Below are positions 35,258-44,026 of a DNA stretch of 64,000 bases, one piece after another. This DNA comes from Ferruginibacter sp. (GTDB taxonomy: Bacteria > Bacteroidota > Bacteroidia > Chitinophagales > Chitinophagaceae), in assembly GCA_019638485.1 (NCBI GenBank), contig JAHBTP010000001.1, positions 310,001 through 374,000 on the forward strand, written 5' to 3'. A program made the position numbers and the translations under genes. The notes under the pieces are model-generated. The model saw only the letters and a list, made by a program, of their open reading frames with translations. It was not told the DNA's origin and searched no databases. The first letter of the stretch is position 1, and the number at the start of each line of letters is the position of its first letter.

Positions 35258-38200
35258 TTGCTGGTGATATTGTGTTGTAAACCGATTGTTTTTTTCTGGT
35301 TGCTAAATAGCTGTAAATCGCTGGTATTACAAATAGGGTAAGAATAAGTGAAAACAACACACCTCCGGTAATTACTATTCCCAGCGGGATACGACTTGTT
35401 GATGCTTCTCCTAATGACAAGGCAAGCGGCAACGCACCCAATGACATAGCCATGCTGGTCATTAAAATGGGTCTAAACCTACCTACAGCAGCATCAATAA
35501 CAGCAGCGGTTTTTGATTTCTTTTGTTCTAACTGCTGATGGTTGGCAAATTCAACAATAAGAATTCCGTTTTTAGTTACCAATCCAATCAACATAATCAT
35601 TCCTATCTCTGAAAATATGTTCAGGGTTTGCCCAAATAACCAAAGAGATAATACTGCACCTGCAATGGCTAAGGGCACGGTAAACATAATGGTAAAAGGG
35701 TCTAGGAAACTTTCAAACTGCGCTGCAAGTACTAAGTAAATTAATGCTAACGCCAATAAAAATGCAAACAAGGTATTTCCCGAACTTTCTGCATAATCTT
35801 TTGATGCGCCTGATAAGGAAGTACTAAAAGATTCATCCAACAATGTGTCTGATATGGCTCTTATTTCCTTTAGTCCATCACCAATGGTCTTACCATCGGC
35901 AAGTCCTGAAGAAATAGTAAAACTGCGATAGCGATTAAAGTGATATAGGGTAGGAGGTGTTACATCTTCAGAAATATGTAATAAACTTAACAATGGAATA
36001 GGCTGCCCGTTTTTATTACTAACATACAGACCTTTTAAATCATTCGGATCATCACGATCTGAGCGGGTAACCTGTCCAATAACAGAATATTGTTTTCCTG
36101 ACCGGGTAAAATAACCCATCCGCTGATTACTTAATGCAAGTTGTAGTGTTTCTGATATATCATTTACGCTAACACCTAATTCACTTGCTTTTAAACGGTC
36201 AATTTCTATTCGAAGTTCAGGCTTGTTAAATTTTAAATCAGCATCCACTCCTTGTAAGATTTGACTCTTACTTGCCGCTTCAAGCATTCGGGGTAAAACT
36301 GCTTTTAATTTTTCCGGATTAACATTTTGTACTACGAATTGGATAGGTTGACCTGAGCGCCTGTTTACCTGAATGGTTTGGTCTTGAATGGCAAATACCC
36401 TGCCTTCATTAAATCGGGAAACATTTTTGTTTACCCAGGATACAATTTCCTGCTGACTGCGTTCTCGTTCGTGTGGTTCAACCAGGGCAACCCTAATGAA
36501 ACCAGAGTTTGCAGTGCCCGAAATAAATCCGGGAGCTGTCATGCTGGTAATAAATTTCTTTTCAGGAAGTGAATCAATTAAAAAATTGTTTATGCGATCC
36601 ATGTATTTATCCATCGCATCGTAGGATGTGCCTTCAGGAGCTGTAATGCTTAGTCTGAAAGCACTTTTATCCTCCATTGGGGCTAATTCTTCTTGTAAAT
36701 TTCTACCAATAAATATAATGATGGCTACACAGGCTAAAATAATTACAAAGGCTACCCAACGGATTTTCATAAAAGCAGTTAACACCCGTTTGTAGCCATT
36801 TTCCATTCCCCGAAAGAAGGGCTCAGTAACTATATAAAACCTGGAATGTCGAAATGTTTTGCCCGCCATTTTCTCATTTAGTACAGGCGTTAGCGTTAGT
36901 GACACAAATGCTGATATCAATACTGCGCCGGATACAACAACACCAAATTCTCTAAATAATCTCCCTACAAATCCTTCTAAAAAGATGATGGGCAGAAAAA
37001 CAACTGCCAGCGTAACAGAAGTAGATATAACAGCAAAATAAATTTCCTTGGAACCAAATAGTGCAGCCCGGTATTTATCCATACCGGCTTCCATTTTTTT
37101 GTAAATATTTTCAGTTACTACAATGCCATCATCTACTACCAAGCCGGTTGCCAGTACAATAGCCAGCATAGTTAATACATTGATGGTAAAGCCCGATACG
37201 TACATAATAAAAAATGCACCTAATAATGAAATAGGGATATCTACAAGTGGTCTTAAGGCAATAATCCAATCTCTGAAGAATAGATAAACAATAAGTATAA
37301 CCAGTATAAATGCAATGAGCAAGGTCTCTTTTACTTCGCTTATAGATTTACGAATATTATCAGTAAGGTCAGAGGAGATAACTAATGATATATCCTTAGG
37401 TAAATCGGCCTGTATTACCTTAAGTCGCTTTCTAACTTCATTAGAAATTTCAATGTAATTGGTGCCCGGCTGCGGGATAATCGCAATCGCCAACATCGGT
37501 ACACCACTCTCCTTCAAAATACTTTCCTCATTTTCCGGTCCTAAAACAGCTTCTCCAATATCCTTAACTTTTATATCAGTACCATTGATATTTTTAATGA
37601 TGAGGTTATTGAATTCTTCTTCAGTATTTAATTTTCCAAAAGTGCGAATACCTAATTCTGTAGCTTCTCCTGAAATTTTTCCTGCAGGGAGTTCTACATT
37701 TTCTCTAAGTAATGCATTGCGTACATCCTGTGGGGTTATTGAAAAGGCACTCATCTTGGTTGGGTTAAACCAAATACGCATGGCATATTTCTTTTCACCC
37801 CAAATATTTACACCACTTACTCCCGGAACAGTTTGGATTCTTTCAACTAAATCATTTGCTGCAAACTCAGATAAGTCAAGAGAATTACGGGTCTCGCTTT
37901 TTAAAAGCATAATTACTACCGGATCATTGCTTGCATCTGCCTTGCTAACCACAGGAGGTGCATCCAAATCATCAGGCAATCTGCGTTGTGCCTGAGATAC
38001 TTTATCCCGCACATCATTAGCCGCCTCCTCCAAATTCGTACCCAATTTAAACTCTACAGTAATATTGCTGCTTCCTTGTGAACTGCGAGAGGTGATGTTC
38101 TCGATTCCGGCAATACTGTTAATAGCTTTTTCAAGTGGCTCGGTAATTTGAGTTTCTATAATTTCAGCATTGGCACCGGGGTATGATGTAGATACATTTA

Positions 38201-38333
38201 TGTTAGGTGGATCTAACACCGGATAGTCTCGTACTCCTAAAAAAGTATAACCTATTATTCCAAATAATAGAATAATCACGTTGAGTACTACCGCAAATAC
38301 CGGCCTACGTAAACTAAATGCAGATATATTCAT
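35247..38333 (-). CDS. RND efflux pump, AcrB/MexB superfamily
   Basis: 1028-residue inner-membrane proton-driven pump. The N-terminal signature is FSLRRPVFAVVLNVI. TM4 carries the Asp-Asp relay (GLVVDDGIVVTENI), and the TM10 lysine lies in LVTKNGILIVEFANH. Porter-domain landmarks such as GIENITSRSSQGSSNITVEF and the PILMTSMAMSLGALPL segment are present. The protein is full length. Sequence motifs differ clearly from the first pump (for instance DYPVLDPPNINVSTSYPG against the QYPNIAPP form), so this is a separate lineage and not a recent duplicate. Substrates are not predictable; this MexF/OqxB-like branch exports varied drugs. Confidence 0.94.
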   Translation of the reverse strand: MNISAFSLRRPVFAVVLNVIILLFGIIGYTFLGVRDYPVLDPPNINVSTSYPGANAEIIETQITEPLEKAINSIAGIENITSRSSQGSSNITVEFKLGTNLEEAANDVRDKVSQAQRRLPDDLDAPPVVSKADASNDPVVIMLLKSETRNSLDLSEFAANDLVERIQTVPGVSGVNIWGEKKYAMRIWFNPTKMSAFSITPQDVRNALLRENVELPAGKISGEATELGIRTFGKLNTEEEFNNLIIKNINGTDIKVKDIGEAVLGPENEESILKESGVPMLAIAIIPQPGTNYIEISNEVRKRLKVIQADLPKDISLVISSDLTDNIRKSISEVKETLLIAFILVILIVYLFFRDWIIALRPLVDIPISLLGAFFIMYVSGFTINVLTMLAIVLATGLVVDDGIVVTENIYKKMEAGMDKYRAALFGSKEIYFAVISTSVTLAVVFLPIIFLEGFVGRLFREFGVVVSGAVLISAFVSLTLTPVLNEKMAGKTFRHSRFYIVTEPFFRGMENGYKRVLTAFMKIRWVAFVIILACVAIIIFIGRNLQEELAPMEDKSAFRLSITAPEGTSYDAMDKYMDRINNFLIDSLPEKKFITSMTAPGFISGTANSGFIRVALVEPHERERSQQEIVSWVNKNVSRFNEGRVFAIQDQTIQVNRRSGQPIQFVVQNVNPEKLKAVLPRMLEAASKSQILQGVDADLKFNKPELRIEIDRLKASELGVSVNDISETLQLALSNQRMGYFTRSGKQYSVIGQVTRSDRDDPNDLKGLYVSNKNGQPIPLLSLLHISEDVTPPTLYHFNRYRSFTISSGLADGKTIGDGLKEIRAISDTLLDESFSTSLSGASKDYAESSGNTLFAFLLALALIYLVLAAQFESFLDPFTIMFTVPLAIAGAVLSLWLFGQTLNIFSEIGMIMLIGLVTKNGILIVEFANHQQLEQKKSKTAAVIDAAVGRFRPILMTSMAMSLGALPLALSLGEASTSRIPLGIVITGGVLFSLILTLFVIPAIYSYLATRKKQSVYNTISPANEA

Positions 38334-38386
38334 TACCTAACATAGTTATCATTATACAAATTTTAAGGTGTTATTTAATTTTTACT

Positions 38387-39442
38387 TTAATTATTTAAAA
38401 CCACCTTACTACCTTCCTTCATCCGCATTAGACCGGAAGTTATAATGGTATCGTTCATTCCCAACCCGGTTAATACTTGTACTTTGGCAGAATCTCTTAT
38501 CCCTGTAGTTATGTCACGCATAGTTATTATCCCATCTTTAAGTAAGGCTACTTGTTTACCTCTTGCCTGTGGGATAATTGCATTAGATGGAATCATGATA
38601 GCCTTATTGTCAGGATCAAATGCTAAACGGATTTTTACAAATCCTCCTGCTTTAAGTGCCGGACCACCTTTTATTACCTCGGCTCGCACAGGCAAACTTC
38701 GATCTGCTTCATTTATTCCTGATTCAGTAGCTATAACTCGTGCCTTATATTCTTCTGCAGAACCCTCAATAGTAAAGGCTATTACAAAACCCGGAGTAAT
38801 TCGAGGAGCAAATTGCTCAGGAACTGAAAAGTCAACTTTTAAATTAGATAATTGGCGTATGGTGGTAAGCTGAATTTGTGGTGAAACATAGGCACCCGGA
38901 CTAATCAATTTCAGCCCTAATACACCGGAAAATGGTGCACGTATTTCAGTGCGTAAAATATTACTTTTCACAACTTCCATGTCTGCCCGGATATTATTGG
39001 ATTGTAACTTTATCAAGTCATATTCCTGGCGGCTTACTCCGTTTATTTGCAAAAGGGCTTCGTATCGTTTTATTGTTTGCTCTTGTACTTCCAATTGAAC
39101 TGCAAGCTTGTTAAATTGTGCCTTTAAATCACCATCATATATTTTAGCTAATAGTGTTCCTTTGCTAACGGGCTTGCCTTCATTGATATTCAAATAGGTT
39201 AAGCGCCCTGAAACTTCAGGAAAAATAGCAGTAGCCTCATTGGCAATTAAAGAACCTGCTAAATCAATTTGTTCGGTAATTGATTGAGGTTGTGTAACAT
39301 AATAGGTAACAACAGGAGGTGGTGGAGGACCGGATGTTGAAGAAGCTGAAATTTTATCTTTTTTTTGAGAGCATCCTATAGTGAAAATAAAAATGGCAAA
39401 GGCAGGAAGTAAATTCGGCTTGTATAGTGTTAAATATTTCAC
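38387..39442 (-). CDS. RND efflux periplasmic adaptor, lipoprotein
   Basis: 351-residue membrane fusion protein, first gene of the second RND operon. The signal peptide ends in a lipobox-like FTIGC, so it is probably lipid-anchored. A Ser/Pro-rich linker (SSTSGPPPPPVV) follows. Lipoyl halves show AIFPEVSGRLTYLNINEGK and the IRAPFSGVLGLKLISPGAYV motif, with a short helical hairpin between them. The barrel and membrane-proximal domains complete the fold. The pump gene starts 53 bases later on the same strand. A -7 box lies at 39457-39464. Confidence 0.93.
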   Translation of the reverse strand: MKYLTLYKPNLLPAFAIFIFTIGCSQKKDKISASSTSGPPPPPVVTYYVTQPQSITEQIDLAGSLIANEATAIFPEVSGRLTYLNINEGKPVSKGTLLAKIYDGDLKAQFNKLAVQLEVQEQTIKRYEALLQINGVSRQEYDLIKLQSNNIRADMEVVKSNILRTEIRAPFSGVLGLKLISPGAYVSPQIQLTTIRQLSNLKVDFSVPEQFAPRITPGFVIAFTIEGSAEEYKARVIATESGINEADRSLPVRAEVIKGGPALKAGGFVKIRLAFDPDNKAIMIPSNAIIPQARGKQVALLKDGIITMRDITTGIRDSAKVQVLTGLGMNDTIITSGLMRMKEGSKVVLNN

Positions 39443-39456
39443 TAAAAAATTTTGCG

Positions 39457-39464
39457 CAAAAGTA
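39457..39464 (-). promoter_or_regulatory. -7 promoter box of the second RND operon
   Basis: The minus strand reads TACTTTTG (plus-strand caaaagta), 15-22 bases before the adaptor ATG and inside the 68-base gap after purK. This gives the efflux operon, and probably purE at its end, a start independent of purK. No clear -33 TTTG was found. Confidence 0.5.
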
Positions 39465-39510
39465 CGATTTGCCGCATAAATGATATGCTAACATTTTGAT
39501 AACTTATAAA

Positions 39511-40632
39511 TTACGCCTCAACCGAGATTATGTTCTTTATCTCCTTAACTTTTTCTTTTAAAGATTTAATATCATTGTCGGTTATGGTAATGTGCCCCAT
39601 CTTCCTACCGGGTTTTGTATTTGATTTTCCATAAATATGTACAAATACATTTTCAATGTTTAGTGCTTTTTCTATCCCCCGGTAAATGGGTGTACCATTA
39701 TAGCCGGATGCTCCAATCAGGTTTATTAATGCTGCATTTGTTCTGTTTTCTGTGCTTCCTAACGGATATCCTAAAATAATCCGTAACAGCATATCAAACT
39801 GGCTACTGTAAGAAGCTTCAATTGTGTGGTGGCCACTATTGTGAACCCTTGGAGCTATTTCATTAACCAAAACCTCATCTTGGTCATTTACAAAGAACTC
39901 AATTGCAAATACACCCGGGCTATTTAAACTTTTTGCAACTTTCACTGCTATAGTGCTTATTTGCTCCTGTACATGCTTTGGTAAATTGGCCGGACAAATT
40001 TGATAGCTGAGCATATTGAGTGATGTATCAAATACCATATCTACCGTAGGGTAGTATGTATATTTCCCGTTTTGGTCTATAGCTATAAGTTGTGAAATTT
40101 CTTGTTTAATGGTTACCATCTTTTCAAGTACTGCCGGGCCTGGGAAGCCTTTGCCAATATCTGTTAGTGATTGAATAACCTGTACACCTCGCCCATCATA
40201 ACCACCCATAGCTAACTTGTGCACACCGGGTAAAAGGTTTGGATGAGCAGCGATATCTGCATTAGTTTGAGTTGTAATAAAAGGAGAGGTGGGTATTTGA
40301 TGTTGAACGAAAAATTGCTTTTGTTGGATTTTATTTTTAATGGTGGTAATAATTGATGCTTTGGGAAAAACAACAACGCCCATTTCTTCCAACTTGTTTA
40401 AAGCATCTGTATTTACCTGTTCTATCTCTATAGTGATGGCATCTAAATTTTTGCCAAATTCTACTACATCATCATAGTTGGTAATATCTCCTTTTGAAAA
40501 ATATTGGCAAAATCCGGCAGCAGGACAGTTGGGGTCATTTTCTAAAACATGCATCTCTACCGGATAATTAATAGCTGCCTGAAGCAGCATCCTGCCTAAT
40601 TGGCCTCCTCCTAAAATACCAATCTTTTTCAT
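39511..40632 (-). CDS. purK: 5-(carboxyamino)imidazole ribonucleotide synthase
   Basis: ATP-grasp enzyme that makes N5-CAIR from AIR, bicarbonate and ATP. The N-terminus is IGILGGGQLGRMLLQAA. ATP-grasp motifs are LAMGGYDGRGVQVI and EIAPRVHNSGHHTIEAS, with FAIEFFVNDQDEVLVNEI carrying the Mg ligands. At 373 residues it is normal. In most genomes its gene is next to purE; here 5.6 kb of efflux genes lie between them. Its own promoter (40655-40682) is divergent from that of hppD. Confidence 0.95.
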   Translation of the reverse strand: MKKIGILGGGQLGRMLLQAAINYPVEMHVLENDPNCPAAGFCQYFSKGDITNYDDVVEFGKNLDAITIEIEQVNTDALNKLEEMGVVVFPKASIITTIKNKIQQKQFFVQHQIPTSPFITTQTNADIAAHPNLLPGVHKLAMGGYDGRGVQVIQSLTDIGKGFPGPAVLEKMVTIKQEISQLIAIDQNGKYTYYPTVDMVFDTSLNMLSYQICPANLPKHVQEQISTIAVKVAKSLNSPGVFAIEFFVNDQDEVLVNEIAPRVHNSGHHTIEASYSSQFDMLLRIILGYPLGSTENRTNAALINLIGASGYNGTPIYRGIEKALNIENVFVHIYGKSNTKPGRKMGHITITDNDIKSLKEKVKEIKNIISVEA

Positions 40633-40654
40633 CTTATTTATCGGTTAATCAATA

Positions 40655-40702
40655 CAAAGATAACAGCAACTGTTCCCTCCAATTGAACTTTTTGTATCTT
40701 TG
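40655..40702. promoter_or_regulatory. Divergent promoters of purK (-) and hppD (+)
   Basis: For purK the minus strand reads TATCTTTG (plus-strand caaagata, 40655-40662) with TTG 17 bases upstream (plus-strand caa, 40680-40682). For hppD the plus strand reads TATCTTTG at 40695-40702, leaving a leader of about 30 bases. The two identical -7 boxes face away from each other and start 48 bases apart, outer edge to outer edge. Confidence 0.6.
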
Positions 40703-40737
40703 AAGTCAATCATTTTTCAACGTAGAAAATTTAAAAT

Positions 40738-41871
40738 ATGTCAACTACACCTTCTCCGATTGCAGCCGAGCAGAAAACAGCAGAGGATTTTCTCCCTTTA
40801 CTCGGTACAGATTATATTGAATTTTATGTAGGCAATGCCAAGCAAGCAGCACATTATTATAAAACTGCTTTTGGTTTTCAATCAGTTGCCTATGCCGGAC
40901 CGGAAACGGGAGTAATGGATAGGGCAAGTTATGTAGTACGTCAAGAAAAAATTACCCTGGTGCTTACTTCATCATTGCATCCTGAAGGAGAAATTGCACA
41001 GCATGTTAACAAACATGGAGATGGAGTAAAAATATTGGCATTGAAAGTGAATGACGCTACCGATGCATGGAAACAAACAACCCAGCGTGGTGGCCGGAGC
41101 TATTTGGAGCCAAAAGTTTTGAAGGATGACCAAGGTGAAGTTATTTTGAGTGGTATTCATACCTACGGGGAAACAATACATATTTTTGTTGAACGTAATA
41201 ATTATAAAGGAGCATTCATGCCAGGTTACAGAGTGTGGAAGAGTGATTATAATCCTGCGCCCACCGGCCTTTTGCACGTAGATCATTGTGTAGGAAATGT
41301 AGGTTGGAATCAGATGAATCCATGGGTAAAGTTCTATGAGGATGTGATGGGTTTTAAAAATATTTTATCCTTTGATGATAACGATATTTCTACTGAGTAC
41401 TCTGCATTGATGAGTAAGGTAATGAGTAACGGTAATGGTTATGTTAAGTTTCCCATTAATGAGCCTGCAGAAGGAAAAAAGAAAAGTCAGGTAGAAGAGT
41501 ATTTAGATTTTTATCATGGTGAAGGTGTTCAACATATTGCGGTAGCTACAAAAGATATAGTGAAAACAGTTACTGAACTAAAAAGCCGTGGTATAGAGTT
41601 TTTGAAAGTGCCCGGTACTTATTATGATACCATTCTTGACCGGGTTGGTAAGATTGATGAGGACCTTGCTCCGCTTCGGGAGTTAGGTATCTTGATTGAT
41701 CGTGATGATGAAGGATATCTCTTGCAATTATTTTCTAAACCTGTTCAAGATAGGCCTACATTGTTTTATGAAATCATCCAACGTAAAGGAGCAAAAAGTT
41801 TCGGTAAGGGAAATTTTAAGGCCTTATTTGAAGCTTTGGAAAGAGAACAGGAGCTTCGCGGTAACCTCTGA
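40738..41871 (+). CDS. hpd: 4-hydroxyphenylpyruvate dioxygenase
   Basis: Fe(II) enzyme of tyrosine catabolism that converts 4-hydroxyphenylpyruvate to homogentisate. Two vicinal-oxygen-chelate domains are present. The iron ligands are visible as His183 (VDHCVGNV), His266 (GVQHIAVA) and Glu345 (LFYEIIQRKG), and the C-terminal helix that gates the site ends ALFEALEREQELRGNL. The length of 377 residues is standard. Homogentisate dioxygenase and the other downstream enzymes are not in the window. The following gene starts 6 bases after the stop and may be co-transcribed, although its product is unrelated. Confidence 0.96.
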   Translation: MSTTPSPIAAEQKTAEDFLPLLGTDYIEFYVGNAKQAAHYYKTAFGFQSVAYAGPETGVMDRASYVVRQEKITLVLTSSLHPEGEIAQHVNKHGDGVKILALKVNDATDAWKQTTQRGGRSYLEPKVLKDDQGEVILSGIHTYGETIHIFVERNNYKGAFMPGYRVWKSDYNPAPTGLLHVDHCVGNVGWNQMNPWVKFYEDVMGFKNILSFDDNDISTEYSALMSKVMSNGNGYVKFPINEPAEGKKKSQVEEYLDFYHGEGVQHIAVATKDIVKTVTELKSRGIEFLKVPGTYYDTILDRVGKIDEDLAPLRELGILIDRDDEGYLLQLFSKPVQDRPTLFYEIIQRKGAKSFGKGNFKALFEALEREQELRGNL

Positions 41872-41877
41872 TAATTA

Positions 41878-42669
41878 ATGAAAATATCTGTAATCTCTTT
41901 ATGTAGGATATTATTAGCAATAGTGGTATGCTATTGGGGATTTGTATTGCCCTTAAATGCTCAACCAAACTCGGTTTCAGGTGCTTCGAAGGCATCGCCC
42001 AAAACTACCTTTATATTTAAAAAAGTAGAGGATACGCTTAAGAAACAGTTTGAAAAATCAAGCTGTAAATGGCCACCTGAAGCTATGTATTTACGTTCGT
42101 TTAAGTATGACCGTGAGTTAGAAGTTTGGATAAGAAATACAGGCGAGGAAAAATTTCAGTTATTTAAAACATACCGGGTATGTATGCAAAGTGGTGCGAT
42201 GGGTCCAAAGCGTATGGAAGGAGATTATCAAGTTCCCGAGGGATTTTATTATATTGATGAGTTTAATCCCAACAGTATGTATCATTTGGCGTTGGGATTG
42301 AATTACCCTAATGCTTCCGATCGTATTTTAAGTGATAGCCGTCGCCCGGGTGGGAATATTTTCATACATGGAAATTGTGTTTCTACCGGTTGTATTCCTA
42401 TCATGGATGGACCAATGGAAGAGTTGTATGTTTTAGCATCGTATATAAAGAATGAAGGGGAACAAGAATTTATTCCTGTTCATGTTTTTCCAATTAGGTA
42501 TAATGTAAAAAAATCTCAAGAATATTTAGAGAGTGCAATGAATGTAAATCCGGATTTAAAAACATTCAATGAACCCCTGCGTGATGCTTTTCATTTTTTT
42601 GAAGTGCATAAAAGTATCCCCATAGTGCTGATTAATCGGGATGGAAGTTATTTAGTTAGTGGGAAATAA
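41878..42669 (+). CDS. L,D-transpeptidase-family (YafK-like) exported protein
   Basis: 263-residue protein with a signal peptide (to about residue 28, PLNAQ). The catalytic YkuD fold of the YafK branch is shown by the HG-x6-C motif: His164-Gly165 and Cys172 in IFIHGNCVSTGC. Upstream are GDYQVPEGFYYIDEFNP and a YHLALGLNYPN segment, typical of murein L,D-transpeptidase catalytic domains. Family members form or cleave 3-3 crosslinks or lipoprotein links in peptidoglycan. It starts 6 bases after hpd and ends 7 bases before the convergent aspartokinase. Confidence 0.88.
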   Translation: MKISVISLCRILLAIVVCYWGFVLPLNAQPNSVSGASKASPKTTFIFKKVEDTLKKQFEKSSCKWPPEAMYLRSFKYDRELEVWIRNTGEEKFQLFKTYRVCMQSGAMGPKRMEGDYQVPEGFYYIDEFNPNSMYHLALGLNYPNASDRILSDSRRPGGNIFIHGNCVSTGCIPIMDGPMEELYVLASYIKNEGEQEFIPVHVFPIRYNVKKSQEYLESAMNVNPDLKTFNEPLRDAFHFFEVHKSIPIVLINRDGSYLVSGK

Positions 42670-42676
42670 CTTCCGG

Positions 42677-43942
42677 CTATTTTTCTTCTAACACCATTTG
42701 TATGGTAATTGGGGTTCGTTGTTCCATTACAATTACTCTACCCCCTCTCAATTTTTCTATTATGCTTTCGGTGTAATGTCTGATGGTTAGTAATGATAGG
42801 TTCCGTTTAATGGATACGATAAAATGAACTTCCGATTCGGCAATCACCTTGTCTATTTTTTTCGGGTAGTTATCAAAGCAACATAGCAAAGAGATAGCGG
42901 TATGCTGTGACAAGTGAGGATGGGTTTTATTTTGTGCAAATATTTCTCTTAGTTGAATCATTGGATTGTCGTCAACAAAAGAAAAATCTTTTGATTGAAA
43001 ATTAATGAGTACCTGATTGCTCTTTTGAACAATTATTGGCGGTAAACTCTTTGTTTCTTTTTCTGAAATTACAGTGCCGGGTAATGAGGGATTAAGAAAG
43101 CTTTTTACGAACAGTGGAATGTTCTTGTTCTGGAGTGGTTTAATAGTTTTGGGGTGAATTACCTGAGCGCCATAATAAGCCATCTCAATTACTTCATGAT
43201 AGCTTAAGGCAGGAATCGTTATCGCATCCCGATGTAATCTGGGGTCAGCATTCATCACTGCATCTACGTCTTTCCAAATCGTAACCGATTCACTATTTAG
43301 CAGATTGGCAAAAACTGCTGCGGTATAATCGCTGCCTTCCCTTCCTAATGTTGTGCTTTCATTATCGGCGGTAGCCCCAATGAATCCCTGGGTGACAACT
43401 ACGTCAAACTGTTTTAATAAATCGGTAACCTTGTTGAATATCCGCTCCTTTGTAAATTCAAGGTCAATATTGGCGTTGCGGAAGTTATTGTCAGTACGAA
43501 TAAAATCTCTTACATCAATCCAGCAGCAATTTATGTTTAGTTCTTGTAAATATAGTGACATGATGAATGTGCTCATTAATTCGCCGGTACACACAATTTG
43601 GTCGTAATAAAAATCGAAGGATTTAAGGGGCTCATCGTGCATTAGCCATTCTGCTTCTGTGAAGAAATTGATAAGCTGGTCTTTGGCTTCAGGCAGTTTG
43701 TTGGTAAGTAATTCCTCAGCTAGGCTTAGGTGTTCTTGTTTAATTTGAAAAAATAAATTCAACGCTAAATCTCTGTCATTTGCAAAGAAGGCTTCGGCTA
43801 CTTTTTCAAGTGCATTAGTGGTTTTGCCCATAGCGGAGATGATAACCATAAGGCCGCCGGCATTATTTTTAATTATTTGAGCGGTGTTTACAATGCGTTC
43901 TTTGCTGTTAATACTTGCCCCTCCGAATTTATAAACTTTCAT
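42677..43942 (-). CDS. lysC: Aspartate kinase (monofunctional)
   Basis: First enzyme of the aspartate family of amino acids, phosphorylating L-aspartate. The N-terminal kinase domain begins KVYKFGGASINSKERI and has TQGFIGATADNESTTLGREGSDYTA, followed by WKDVDAVMNADPR. The C-terminal third (about residues 300-421) holds the two ACT-like regulatory modules but is short and divergent, with only weak similarity in the last 60 residues. No homoserine dehydrogenase domain is attached. It is monocistronic and diverges from fbp through overlapping promoters. Confidence 0.92.
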   Translation of the reverse strand: MKVYKFGGASINSKERIVNTAQIIKNNAGGLMVIISAMGKTTNALEKVAEAFFANDRDLALNLFFQIKQEHLSLAEELLTNKLPEAKDQLINFFTEAEWLMHDEPLKSFDFYYDQIVCTGELMSTFIMSLYLQELNINCCWIDVRDFIRTDNNFRNANIDLEFTKERIFNKVTDLLKQFDVVVTQGFIGATADNESTTLGREGSDYTAAVFANLLNSESVTIWKDVDAVMNADPRLHRDAITIPALSYHEVIEMAYYGAQVIHPKTIKPLQNKNIPLFVKSFLNPSLPGTVISEKETKSLPPIIVQKSNQVLINFQSKDFSFVDDNPMIQLREIFAQNKTHPHLSQHTAISLLCCFDNYPKKIDKVIAESEVHFIVSIKRNLSLLTIRHYTESIIEKLRGGRVIVMEQRTPITIQMVLEEK

Positions 43943-43978
43943 TTGTTGATTTTATGTGTTCTGAATGTATTATCTACA

Positions 43979-43997
43979 TACATTTGTAGCAAATCTA
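43979..43997. promoter_or_regulatory. Back-to-back promoters of lysC (-) and fbp (+)
   Basis: On the plus strand TACATTTG at 43979-43986 serves fbp, which starts at 44027. On the minus strand TAGATTTG (plus-strand caaatcta, 43990-43997) serves lysC, which starts at 43942. Only 3 bases separate the boxes, and together they form the palindrome ATTTG-tag-CAAAT. RNA polymerase cannot occupy both at once, so the two genes probably compete. Confidence 0.55.
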
Positions 43998-44026
43998 AAT
44001 TGAAAATTTAAACCTTTAACAGTTTT

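Noticed and set aside
37459..37995. Long antisense open frame (178 codons) in the second RND pump gene
   Set aside because: Hydrophobic codon echo of the pump; no start signals or homology seen.
38445..38873. Antisense open frame (142 codons) in the adaptor gene
   Set aside because: Lies wholly within a clearly real adaptor gene on the other strand.
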